Shown here: positions 26,357 through 36,463 of the stretch, piece by piece
Numbering within the stretch: the first letter of the stretch is position 1
Layout: each line of letters begins with the position of its first letter
Assembly (NCBI GenBank): GCA_004123355.1
Contig: SCHM01000003.1
Coordinates: 2,995,058-3,059,057 of the forward strand
DNA from: Amphirosellinia nigrospora
Lineage: Eukaryota; Ascomycota; Sordariomycetes; Xylariales; Xylariaceae
Reading direction: 5' to 3'
DNA length: 64,000 nt
Notes under the pieces: generated by a model
What the model saw: the letters and a program-made list of their open reading frames with translations, nothing else
Told to the model about the DNA's origin: nothing
Databases searched by the model: none
Position numbers and translations under genes: made by a program

Positions 26357-27441
26357 GGTGGTAATTGGTGTAAGTGCTGATATAATTAAAGGGGTTATTC
26401 TTGATTGTAAGCGTGTATGAAGATATTGTAAACCTAGAGATTAATGAGTATTCTTTATATCTAGGCTATATCTTATATACACCTGAATTGCTGTTATAAT
26501 ATCTCGTGCGCTATGTCATGACATAATGAATTTTGCTTCGGTACGAAGGTCTGGTTGGTCATCTTAGCTTGACATTGGCACCCGGCATGATCAATTAAAA
26601 GGTAGCACACGTACGTAGCTCGTTCATCCAAGACAAAGAGCCCAACGTAATAGGCGGATTGATAGTCAATTGTGACATCAGAGGCTGGTAGCAATCGGGT
26701 TGGTGAAAGAGATCTTAGTATTTTCTTGGCCTGCCAGATCTCAGGGGTCCCGAAGTCACATTACCTACCTAATTAGGAAATGACCAGGCTTGCGCGGGGA
26801 GAGCTGAGGCGCCCAAACTGAACTATTTCGTCATCATAGACAGAATCCCCCAGAGCTAGATAGTCGTGTACGTCAGTCGTGTGCCGGCCCCGAAACAATA
26901 AATTAGACGCCTACGCTAGAACCAGATAGCTGGAACCCATGTACCTTGCTACCTTCGGTACCGTGTACCGAGATATATAGGCACATATGGAGCTGCGCTG
27001 GGAATCCAAGACCTGTTGGAATTACATGCTCTATGTATAATAAAAGCTTTAAGTCGTAATTCAAAGATCTGTTACTATATCTATTTCCGGCGACGACATT
27101 TAGAGGAAGTGGCTTGCTGTTTTGACGGGCATTAGATGTCTACGTAAGGTCACCGGCTAGATACAAAGGTAGTCTAAGTATCGACAACCATTTTAAGTGG
27201 TCTAGTTCAATGTTTTAAACTGTGCAAAAGCTACTGACCGAGCCACCCAACACCTCTGTTTGCGCCTTCGCTTGCAAATGCTAAAGTGAGCCTAGAACAC
27301 CACCAACATGGGCTATTGTACCCGACACCAAATATCATGGGATATTTATCGTGCGGCCAAGACTCGTAAGCCATGATATCAAAACAACTTCCGGACTGAT
27401 TCTCTCTCGCGACAGAGCCTGGGGATACATAGGTTTGCTTA
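26357..27441. other. Intergenic, no gene recognised
   Basis: Upstream of the repeat-rich gene and downstream of the large membrane-anchored gene. Contains palindromic GGTACC words near 26,960. No coding signal found on either strand. Confidence 0.55.
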
Positions 27442-30400
27442 TCAAACTATCTCGTCCGCGCTCATAGTCTCGTCTTCTTCATCAAGTCCAAGCTCCTGGG
27501 CCCTCTCTTTTTCGGCCTTTGCAGCCTGCCACGCCGGAAACTGTGCCTTATAGCCGAACGGTTCCCTCCACTTCGGGATTAACGCATGCTTACGCAGTCG
27601 GCGCCTGTGCCGTTTGCGTTGCCATACGTCCATATAGCGTTCGTCAAATTGAGTAAAGTCGGTGTTCGTTACCCAGTCAGAGACTTCAGCCAGTATATCT
27701 CCAACCCCCTCACCCATCTTCAACACGGCTGCTCTTCCCTTGCCTCCAGTGGCCCACTCATCTAACATGAATGGCATTGTGTACGGAAAATATGGCTCGT
27801 TAGGTGACCAGTTACAAGGGACGGCCGGTGTACATATATATTCCGGGCCAGCATACAGGTAACAAAACATGCACTCCAGGACATACCATATGGTAGCGCA
27901 TAGCGTTATAATGCCGAGTGTTGTGAGCTTGAATTTAGGGGTTTTGCGATATAGCCTCGGTACTGAGATGAATACGGGAGCGGCGTCATGTGGCAATATG
28001 GATGCTTGTGCGACGTGTGCGCTTGATACGGGTTCAGGGCGAGTTTTGTTGTCTTTGCTCCCTGCATGATTAAACTTGTCTTCCAGGCGCTCAATTCCCT
28101 TCTTGGCAGACCGGATGCCAAGTAGTCCCTGGAGAGACTTGCTCATTCTATCGTATGCCTCAAGCTCTCGTTCCCGGTCTGACACCTCTGAAAATTTGAC
28201 ATCAAGATCATCTTCAACCTTGAGAACAGTATCATTGACCATTTGTTTGAGTTCTTGATCGTCAAGCTCGTGATCCGCAAGAATCGAGTCAAGGTTTTCC
28301 AATGTTGAATCATCAATATTATTGGATCGCAAAATTGCAATGATATCTTCTCTAACAGTGGGCGGCTTAGCAGTATTTATTAAGGGCCGCCGCCGCCTCG
28401 ACGAAGATCTGGACCGACGAGAGGTTGTTGGTGCCGAAGACGATCTTGATCCTGGACGCTTTAGAGATCTCGCCCGGCCCGTACCGCTTACGTTCATGAG
28501 ACGTTTCGAAGGAGACAAGTTGGAGGTTGTAGCAATCAATTCTGGTGCAGCAGTGGGTTTGCCAGCTGTCTTGCCATGTCTCTCTTCTCCTTTTACTCGC
28601 ACTGTGGCGGGTGTATCAACATACGCCCCAATGACCCGGGGGTCGGTTGTGTTAATGGATCTATTTTCGATGGCCGGGGTCCTCTCGCTCATAGACTCGG
28701 ACGGGACAGGTGATGGGGCTCTCATAGAACCCTTCTCAGAGTAGTTGTCCAAGGGGGCGAAAAGATTGAGCTCGGCCGCAATACGGTCGGTAGGGTCAAC
28801 GTCTGAAGTAGCCATACTCCTCCGCTTTTCCTCAATAGAGTCGCTTGAGGGTTTTCTCACCAAATCAGCGAACCCTACAGTTAACCTGTCCTTGGAGTTC
28901 TTAATCCCAAGGTTCCGAGTCCTATCTTCTTCTTGGGGCAAAGACGAATTGGTGGGTAGCGTGTCTCGGAAAGCTGTTTGGTGTCGGTCTTGTCAATGAG
29001 ATCATCTCCCTTGCCATGGTCTGTCTCCTTCAAGTTCTCTCTGGGACTTGAGCTAGTCGCTCGAGCGAGACGACGAAGCAAGTCATGGGAATCACTCCTA
29101 AATAGAGTACCACGTTTCTCATCATTCTCATGGCTTCTATACCCGACACCAATATCAAGAGTCCTATCAGTTGAATTCTTGAAAACTACAACAGGGGTGT
29201 TCTTAATCGGTTCCCCTTTAAGTTCGATATCCGAGCTAGGCTTGAACGTGTTTTGTTTTCCATTGTTGAGATGTGCAACCCCCTTCTCTTCTGGCTCCTT
29301 GTGTAGATCCTGGTGTATCTCAGGCGAGTCAGATCGGGGTTCTGAGTTTTTGATTCTGATTTCGTCAAGACGGCTCGAAGCCACGGCCCGTCTCGATAAC
29401 GCCTCAATCTCTCGAGCTCGGATCTCGTCTAGCCTAGAGTTCATCTGTTTACCAGTTAGTGGGCCGTCAGGGAAGGTCGTCCTCGCTGCCTCGACTTCTC
29501 TCTGGTGTATCTGGTCTAATCTACCATTACTCCGATGAGCTACCGTCGGGCCAGTTTGATGAGTCATATCAGTACTCGCTTTCCTGATCATAATACGAGG
29601 ACTCTCCGAGATCTGCAGGTCTCCGGCTGTAAAATCGGCATCGAGATGCCAATTCATACTCTTCTCAGGTGATATAGAAGTCCGTTGGGAGTTGAAAGAA
29701 GGCTCATCATCACTAACATATTCACCCTCGATTGAAGGGATGGGTGCATCGACACCGAGCCTACTCGAAATAGCATTCGCAGCTGGTAATGTTCCCGCTG
29801 AGGCCTCATTCACATCGCTCTTCTCCCTTCTCCTTGGGCTAGTAGCCCAAACATCTGGTCCAGGGCGTGCGGGTTTGTCATTCATGCCACTAGCACTCGA
29901 CTTCTCGATCAACGGTCGCCCCGTCCCCGACGCCACAGTGTCATCACGGTGCTTAGTAAATAATCCGGCGCGAGGCCCATTACGGCCAGTCAGCTGATGA
30001 TTCCGGTCGAAGCGTTCAAGATGTGTGCTGAGATCATTCTTTTTCAAGCCTGCGCCGTCCTTTGCTGGCACGGTACTTTTAAATCCGCGGCGGGAGGATC
30101 GTGGGGCCGGACTAGGGGAACCATCGATGCCCGAATGACGTCCACCTCAGCATTGGCCATATAGAAGGCTTGTTTTAGGTCGATCGTATTATCGGAATCG
30201 GTATTTTCCTCGGCAGCAGTCTGCTCCTGTGCGCGCTTGAATGCCGCCCGTAGATTCATCGGCTGGCGCATAGGGGAAGAGGGATCGGGTGACAGGTTGG
30301 AAGATGGTTTCTGATCCTTCGGTACTTCTCGATTGCGGCTGTCGTCGATAGGGCCGGTGGTCGCTGGGCGCGGGATGCGAGTATTATGTGGATGTCTCGG

Positions 30401-30700
30401 GTGCCGAAGACGGTGGTGCTCCGATCGGATCTAACACTTGGGCTGGGACTCGCGCTCGCAAAACGATATTCGGCCAAGGATTCGGAGTGGCGATGTTGTG
30501 GAATGCTAGAGTACGTCGGTTGAGGTAAAGGCCGCGCGCCTCTACCTCTGTCCGTGTCGGACGCGATGCTGTTCTCCTTGGACTCGGGTTGCCTGAGATC
30601 TTTCTCGAGAGGCGGCGACTGCCCAAAGGCTGAGTGTTGTTCTTTGCCCGTTCAGTTTTGCGGTAAGAACGGCCCCAGTCTCGGGCAGATTGCGCTCCAT
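27442..30700 (-). CDS. Large unknown protein with one C-terminal TM segment
   Basis: The ATG at 30,700 starts a frame that can be followed to the stop at 27,442 if it steps at about 30,650, 30,390, 30,120 and 28,935; about 1,085 residues. The long middle and C-terminal parts (30,050-28,930 and 28,930-27,442) are open without stops. Features: a Ser/Arg-rich disordered N-terminal half; the short motif MNLRAAFKRAQEQ; repeated SRLDEIR.REIEAL helices near residue 410; a Ser/Arg stretch (SRRSRSSSRRRR); an acidic helical part; one clear membrane segment (LTTLGIITLCATIWYVLECMF) about 165 residues from the end; and a charged tail ending in EEDETMSADEIV. The layout recalls nuclear-envelope or spindle-pole-body anchored proteins, but I do not recognise a family and assign no function. 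Confidence 0.6.
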
Positions 30701-31355
30701 TATCTTCCAAGGTTGTTGGACGTATGCGATTGGTGCTCGACTGCAGCAAGAGCTGCCTAGCAACAGGTGATAATTGCGAGGGCGTGACAGATCAGGCGGG
30801 TGGGTTCAAGGACATGATCCTGCTAGCTAAAAAATACATGCTGCGCATAAGAACCAGGCGTAGGTTATGGCTAAAAGGTAGATGCAAGGCGCGTTATTGA
30901 AGTTTCTCTAGACCAGGAATGACCTGCGACGAGATGGTGAGGAGGGTTGTGTGCGATTAGAATCATAGAAATGGCACGGGTACTTAGACAACATGACGAC
31001 GATTTGTTGCCATATGCCTGTACCAAATAGCTACTTACACTAGTGTCGCGGTTCACGTTGTTCGCCAAGTTAGTCTGTTATTATTACAAGGTCCAGGTGC
31101 TGTGGAACGCGTTGCGGGGAGCTAAGTAGTCTTAATTAGGAAGCATAGCGGGTTGACAGGAGGTATATCTACCTACCTGGTAAGGTTTAGGTATCTAGAT
31201 TGGGGGATCCTGTTATCACCTACTGTACCGGACCTGAGCACTATGTGCCTCAGTAGCGCATATATCGACGAAAAAGCTACCTCCTACCTAATGATCAAAG
31301 CATGATTCTTCATGCATGGAGCTGACCGAAATAAAAGCGCCTATTCAAGGCGTGC
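30701..31355. other. Intergenic, no gene recognised
   Basis: Promoter side of the large minus-strand gene and 3' flank of the DsbA-like gene. Contains CTACCTACCTGG-type words near 31,170. No gene seen. Confidence 0.55.
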
Positions 31356-32127
31356 TCAGTCAGCTTGTTTGCCTTCCTTTACTTTGACAAATGCCTCCAT
31401 AAAGTCGTCTGCATCTTGAGCGCCCTCAAGCTGATAGAGGTCCTGAATCACATAAGAAGGGACCCCGGAACCCATCACTTTCTCGCGGAATGCCTCTGCT
31501 TCTTCATCGACACTATCCGCAGCAGCGTTCGAGCTCAGCCATTCGTTCACTTCGGCCTCGTCCACGCCCACTTCTAGCGCGATCTCGCGCAATACATCAA
31601 GGGATGAGATATCTTTCTCGAGCTCATGGTACGCCTCAAATATCCTCTCCACAAGAGCATTGGTGATCTCCGGTGGCTTACTGCGGCTAAGGTATACCAG
31701 GCGATGAGCGTCTCGCGTATGAGGACCAATCATGCCGCCATGCTTGAAGTAAATTCCCACGGCACGTCCTACTTGTTCCACGCGCTTCGCGGCAGCCGCC
31801 TTCTTCTCCTCGCTCCAGCCCGCCAACTTGATTTTAGCAAGCTCACTCTTCTCGACACTGTGGCCGACTGTGTTGTATCCTAGATAATACGGCCGCCAGT
31901 TGATTTTGAAAACGTCGCATCTTCCGCCTGGGTAGACTTTCTGGTATAGGGCGACGGCACTCTCAAGTTTTCGCTTGCCAATGTAGCACCACTGATACCA
32001 CCGTCAATGCCTTGAACCACCTGAGTGTGTTGCGCAAGTCCTAACTCGACCGACAAAAGGATAGGTAAGAGTAAGCACGTACAGCGCAGACAAAATCGGA
32101 AACAACATCAACCTCGATGACCGTCAT
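31356..32127 (-). CDS. DsbA/FrnE-like thioredoxin-fold oxidoreductase, 2 exons
   Basis: Exon 1 is 32,127-32,083 (15 codons) and exon 2 is 31,991-31,356, joined by a 91-bp GTACGT...CAG intron; 226 residues, the usual length of the family, with no frame break. The N-terminus reads EVDVVSDFVCAWCYIGKRKLE. This is the DsbA-type active-site strand with a C-A-W-C motif, and the intron falls between Ala and Trp. Family members usually have CPWC. The alpha-helical insert and the C-terminal GVPSYVIQ segment, which contacts the active site and holds the cis-Pro, are both present. FrnE/HCCA-isomerase-like proteins are cytosolic redox enzymes in polyketide or stress metabolism. The substrate here is unknown. 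The family call is strong. Confidence 0.88.
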
Positions 32128-33635
32128 TCTTAATGGCTATTTTATTCGGATGGGGTAGCATCATTCACAGAAGCGAACAACAATTTAGGACAACTTAGTA
32201 TAGCCCAGTTCTTACAATCCGAAAAATGGAGCTGGCGGGATCCCGCCCGCGGCAAGCCCCCACAATTAGCTATACTATACCAGCGAGCAAAGTCAATCGC
32301 AACTAACTCCATTTTAGAGATTTTTGAGATAACAGGTACAAGTCATATCTTCTATGATGAGTTTGCGAACACAGTCTAAACTACTGGTCCCCAAACCAGC
32401 TTAACATGCTTCATTATAAGATAAACATGTAGCTTAGATGATACTTGTCAATATTGCCTGTTCAACAGCCGAAAGCCTCAGCTTATCAAGTCACGCTTGT
32501 TTGGGGGTGCAAAGCATCTCTCGTATATTTCCTGCCCCATTGACACACCACGATATTCATAAACCCAAGTCCTTCATCATCGATTTCTAATGCCCTGACG
32601 ACGCGCCGCCTTTTCAACTTATACAGAATCGATTGATAATGAGAGCAGGACCTTGCCGGGCTTTCATGCAACCGTACTCCTAAGCACAGCGATCCGGAAA
32701 CCGGAGTTCTGAGATCAAACCATCCGTGTCTATTCAGCTTACAAATACGGGCGAGCTATTCTCACCGCAATCTATTGAGAACATCACAGACGCCAGCTAT
32801 AACAGCGCCTTACAGGGAATGCAAAGGGGGGTTCGAATAATTAGGGTAGGATTGCAATACGTATAATACTACTATACAGTATCGGATTTCATGGATCCTT
32901 GTCTTCGGCCTCTGGGGTCGGTCGCTAGGCTAACTAGACGGAGGCCACTAGGGCATCCTTGTTCGCGGCTCCTTGCAGCCTTGTCTCCTTGGCTTCTGTG
33001 GTAGAGCAAAGAAATCTTTAGCATGAAGCGAGATAACATGTGTAAGGCGGTGGGCATTGGCACTATCTATGTGTCCTTTTTCCCTTCGTCTTACAGCAAA
33101 AAACTTAACGTAGTTAGGTTAGGTACTTATGATGGGTAGAAACTTAAGGATCAAGTATAAATGTTTCAGGGGCTTACGTATTTCCAAAGACTGAGGTAGG
33201 TAGGTAGCCTCCGTCTGCCAACCCTCAATATAAGATGGCCTATCTTCGCTCCCGGTCCGGCATGACTAGTGCACAACGAGAAATGGCAGCATATTCCCGC
33301 TTGTCTCGTACCTGAACCGGCCAGTTAGCAGAGAGACACAGGGGAGTAAACCTATACGGGTAAGGTATATGGTGACTGCCGATATCTAGCGGCCCAATAT
33401 TGGTTGTGATATGAGCAGTGGCTGACAAATGGGATATTGACAACATCGTACTCCGTTAACCACAATTGAGATTTAAAAGGCGGGTGATCCCGGCGTCAGG
33501 TTACTCTATCCGCCCAGTTCACACCATCCTCGATTGCAACATATTACCCCACATCGCAACATCTCCTCGCCTCCTTACTCAGCTTCAATTAGAACTATCA
33601 CAACCAACACCAAAGCCTCACCAAACCCCTTCAAC
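32128..33635. other. Divergent intergenic region, no gene recognised
   Basis: Lies between the divergently transcribed DsbA-like (-) and GST-like (+) genes, so it holds both promoters. GGTAGGTAGGTAGCC occurs near 33,195. Small ORFs lack coding character. No RNA gene seen. Confidence 0.55.
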
Positions 33636-34641
33636 ATGGCTCCCTTCGGCAAGATTTACACTTATCCTAACAACCTGCGCGTTCATCGTGTAAGATACCC
33701 TTCTATCCCCCTTGTTCCTACAACAGATCATTACTAATAATGCGCTGTAGGCATTGATCATAGCCGATATGAATGGTCTGGAAATTGATGTCCCGTCATT
33801 CACTATGCGCGAAACCAACCAAACGCCGGATTTCTTGTCCAAGTTCGCGCTCGGCAAGGTCCCTGCCTTCGAGGGCGCCGACGGCTTCTGCCTGACTGAG
33901 AGCATTGCCATCGCCACTTACATAGCGAAGTCTGGCCCGAAGGCAGGTCAACTACTTGGCAAAGGTGGGTATTTGCTTCTGCGTGGTGCTCAGTGGAACT
34001 AACCCCTCGGCTTCGTAGATGAAAAGACTCAGGCCCTCATCACACAGTGGGCGGCATTCTCCGAGGGCGAGTTGTTCAGCAACGCATTCGTACCGATTGC
34101 TATGACGGTCTGTGAGTGATAATTTTTTAATCGCCTATCGGTCGACCTCATGCATTTGAATTATTAGATTAAGTGCTGATAAACAAAATCAGTGAAACTA
34201 TACACTCTGGATGAGAAACGCTTCAATGACCACGTCACTGCCTTCAAGCGAGATGTCAAGTACCTTGAAGTTGCCCTGAAGGGGGGAAAGAAGTACCTCG
34301 TCGGCAACGAGTTGACAATGGCCGACTTGATGGTCACCAGTCTTCTGTAAGTTATTCTTGAAGCTATTTTCTTGTCGGGCAAATTTTAGAGCATAGTATT
34401 CCCCATTTGGGGCAAGAGTTTCTGGCAGCTTCTAGAATCCTCACAAATCAGCCCTAATGGCGATAACTGACCCGCGTGTTACAGGTATCACTCCTTCAAA
34501 TACTTGATTGACGCAGAGCTGCGAAAGGAGCTGCCAAACTTAGTCGCCTATATCCAAAACTTTGCTGCTGCCCCGGAGCACAAGAAGTACTACGGCGAGC
34601 TGGAAATGTGCGAGAATAGCATTACAGCCCAGAGCAGCTAA
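33636..34641 (+). CDS. Glutathione S-transferase, eEF1B-gamma-like, 5 exons
   Basis: Exons 33,636-33,689, 33,751-33,964, 34,019-34,111, 34,193-34,346 and 34,485-34,641 give a clean 223-residue protein. All four introns have GT-AG ends, and all junction codons fit. The N-terminal thioredoxin-like domain reads KIYTYPNNLRVHR, then FALGKVPAFEG (with the cis-Pro) and the glutathione-contacting LTESIAIATYIA. The all-helical C-terminal domain carries the folding motif NELTMADLMVTSLL. The pattern matches the GST domain of elongation factor 1B-gamma, but the eEF1-gamma C-terminal domain is missing. It is therefore a stand-alone GST, probably in detoxification or oxidative stress; its substrates cannot be told from sequence. 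Confidence 0.9.
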
Positions 34642-35367
34642 ACGGGATAGTATGGTCTATGGAATAGCAAGAAATTGGCGGGGTGGGAGAGCAATGCTAT
34701 GTTATAGCGAATATGACCTTGGTCGAGGTACTTTCACATTTCGATGTCTTGCTAGTTGCTTAGGCCCCCAGAGTACTCGACGATCAAGGGAAAGCTAGCA
34801 AGAAAAACATAAATCAAACATTAGAGCATGCAAAATGACCTACATCAGATATGTCTTATCGACTATGCGGTTATCGCCCTTGGTCAAATTTATTCCCTGG
34901 CTGCCACATAATAGCAGTAAGAGTAATAGCTCTAGATATTTGTGTTAGCGATATATGAAGCGTTCGATATTAGCCCTTATTAATTAGCCAGAATGGGCTT
35001 GTGGCAAGGTTGGTTTAAATGTTTCTTTATCAGTCAGCCTATTTCTTAAAGAGCCGCTAAAAAGAGCATATACTCCTAATCAGTCAAGGGCCAGAGATAT
35101 TTAGTGTGTCATAATACAACCGAATAATTGACTCTTCCTACTACCTACTAGGTGTCCGGTTTCAGTACCACAGAAATGGAGCTTTAAGATTTTCTATATC
35201 AGACTAGACTTTTCTTGCTGTTAGCGCCAGGTGGACGTACGACGTCCTTAGAACCTGCCACCACACACGAGTCCAAAACAACCCATCGGCATAATGATCG
35301 TTTGCTCCGAGACGATAAAACAAATGCTGGATAAGGAGCAGCTGTCCCCAACACTAGCGTGTAGCTA
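34642..35367. other. Intergenic, no gene recognised
   Basis: 3' flank of the GST gene and 5' flank of the tRNA cluster. No coding or RNA feature supported. Confidence 0.55.
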
Positions 35368-35502
35368 GCCCGGTTAACTCAATCGGTAGAGCGTGAGACT
35401 CTTAATCTCAAGTTACGGGTGAGTAACCTAGGTAGCATCTTCAACCATTAGATGTGAATTACGACTGACATATATTCCTAGGTTCGACCCCCGCATCGGG
35501 CT
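35368..35502 (+). tRNA. tRNA-Lys(CUU), interrupted in the T arm
   Basis: The acceptor strands GCCCGGT (35,368-35,374) and ATCGGGC (35,495-35,501) pair over seven positions with one G-T. The D arm (ACTC...GAGC) and the anticodon arm TGAGA-CTCTTAA-TCTCA follow, with anticodon CTT and no intron at the canonical 37/38 position. The T arm is split: ACGG at 35,415-35,418 is separated from GTTCGACC at 35,482 by 63 bp. Removing exactly that segment gives the T stem ACGGG/CCCGC (four pairs plus an A-C) and the loop TTCGACC. The internal B box GGTTCGACCCC is intact in the DNA at 35,481-35,491. A T5 terminator lies at about 35,545. It could be functional or a tRNA pseudogene. Confidence 0.75.
35419..35481 (+). 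other. Spliceosomal-intron-like insertion inside tRNA-Lys
   Basis: The 63-bp segment starts GTGAGT, a canonical fungal donor; has CTGAC at 35,465-35,469, a canonical branch site 12-13 nt before the end; and finishes TTCCTAG. Length, donor, branch site and acceptor all match the protein-gene introns in this window. CCTAGGT occurs twice (35,427 and 35,477), and GTTAC/GTAAC can pair across the 5' junction (35,412 and 35,422). Confidence 0.6.
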
Positions 35503-35798
35503 CAATTCCGACGCCTCCGCTATTAAAGAGGATTTGCAACCACCTTTTTGTCGTTTTCCCCTTGTTACAGCTAGTCTCTAGTACAAGTAAGATTGTTTAC
35601 TACCTTAGGTATGGATTATTTTCAATTTATGTGTTGGTGTTTAAGTTGATTATGTAATATGTAACTACTAACCTAACCTAGACAGAGGCCCCTGCCCACA
35701 ACCCAATTTTTCCTTGGCACCTACAACCTTACACCGCTACCTAGCCAAGCTCTCCATACATGAGTCCATTCCGCAAACCCATTCCCATCAAACTCACT

Positions 35799-35889
35799 GG
35801 CAACGTGGCTGAGTGGTTAAAGCGTATGACTAGAAATTTCTAGAGATCATATCCCTTCGGGGTCACAGGTTCGAGTCCTGTCGTTGTCG
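35799..35889 (+). tRNA. tRNA-Ser(AGA) with a 10-nt intron
   Basis: Acceptor GGCAACG pairs with CGTTGTC. The anticodon stem TATGA/TCATA encloses 17 nt: a 7-nt loop with anticodon AGA (35,832-35,834) plus a 10-nt intron at the canonical position after nucleotide 37 (about 35,836-35,845). The long variable arm (TCCCTTCGGGG) is typical of serine tRNA, and the T arm ACAGG-TTCGAGT-CCTGT is complete. Confidence 0.9.
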
Positions 35890-35925
35890 GAGCAAGGTCA
35901 CTTTGGTAACAATGATAACTTGCAA

Positions 35926-36013
35926 GGTCTGGTGGTCTAGTGGTATGATTCTCGCTTAGGGTACCCTATGCTTAATATGCGAGAGGTCCCGGGTTCAATC
36001 CCCGGCCAGACCT
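35926..36013 (+). tRNA. tRNA-Pro(AGG) with a 16-nt intron
   Basis: Acceptor GGTCTGG pairs with CCAGACC. The anticodon stem CTCGC/GCGAG encloses loop TTAGGG-T, with anticodon AGG at 35,958-35,960 and a 16-nt intron (35,962-35,977) after nucleotide 37. The T arm CCGGG-TTCAATC-CCCGG is intact. It lies 36 bp after tRNA-Ser and is followed by TTTT at about 36,018 and a longer T run at about 36,043. Confidence 0.9.
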
Positions 36014-36463
36014 TCTCTTTTGCTGTCTCTTGACATGAATATATTTTTTTTTTTTGGCCCAGTAGCTAGTCATATATGTGAGAGCGTGAATTGGGAATGG
36101 TGAGACAGAGCACCAACCAGCATGTGAAGAATTGTGGTCAACAACACCTTTATAAAAAGTTACAGTGAAACAGCCCATGTGCCTTTGGGTAGGTATAGTA
36201 CGAACAGAACCTAATTTACTAGATATGTTGAGGACCGCTGTAACAAAGAACATTAGATATATTAACTACGAATTACAATACAGATAGATGATTGATATCT
36301 TTACTTCAATGTACAAAGTTGCGCCAAATTAAATACAACCCGAGTGTCCCCATCACTCAAACAACTGAGCCCTTTAGATCATTTCCAGGTTCTGTAAATC
36401 GTGGGCCCTCATGATTCGTAAACACTTGCCTGCCTCCTCATCTTGGAGTGAGCCTGGAGATCA
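36014..36463. other. Intergenic, no gene recognised
   Basis: Contains the Pol III T-run terminator (36,018 and 36,043-36,056) of tRNA-Pro and the 3' flank of the Kelch gene. Nothing else supported. Confidence 0.6.
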
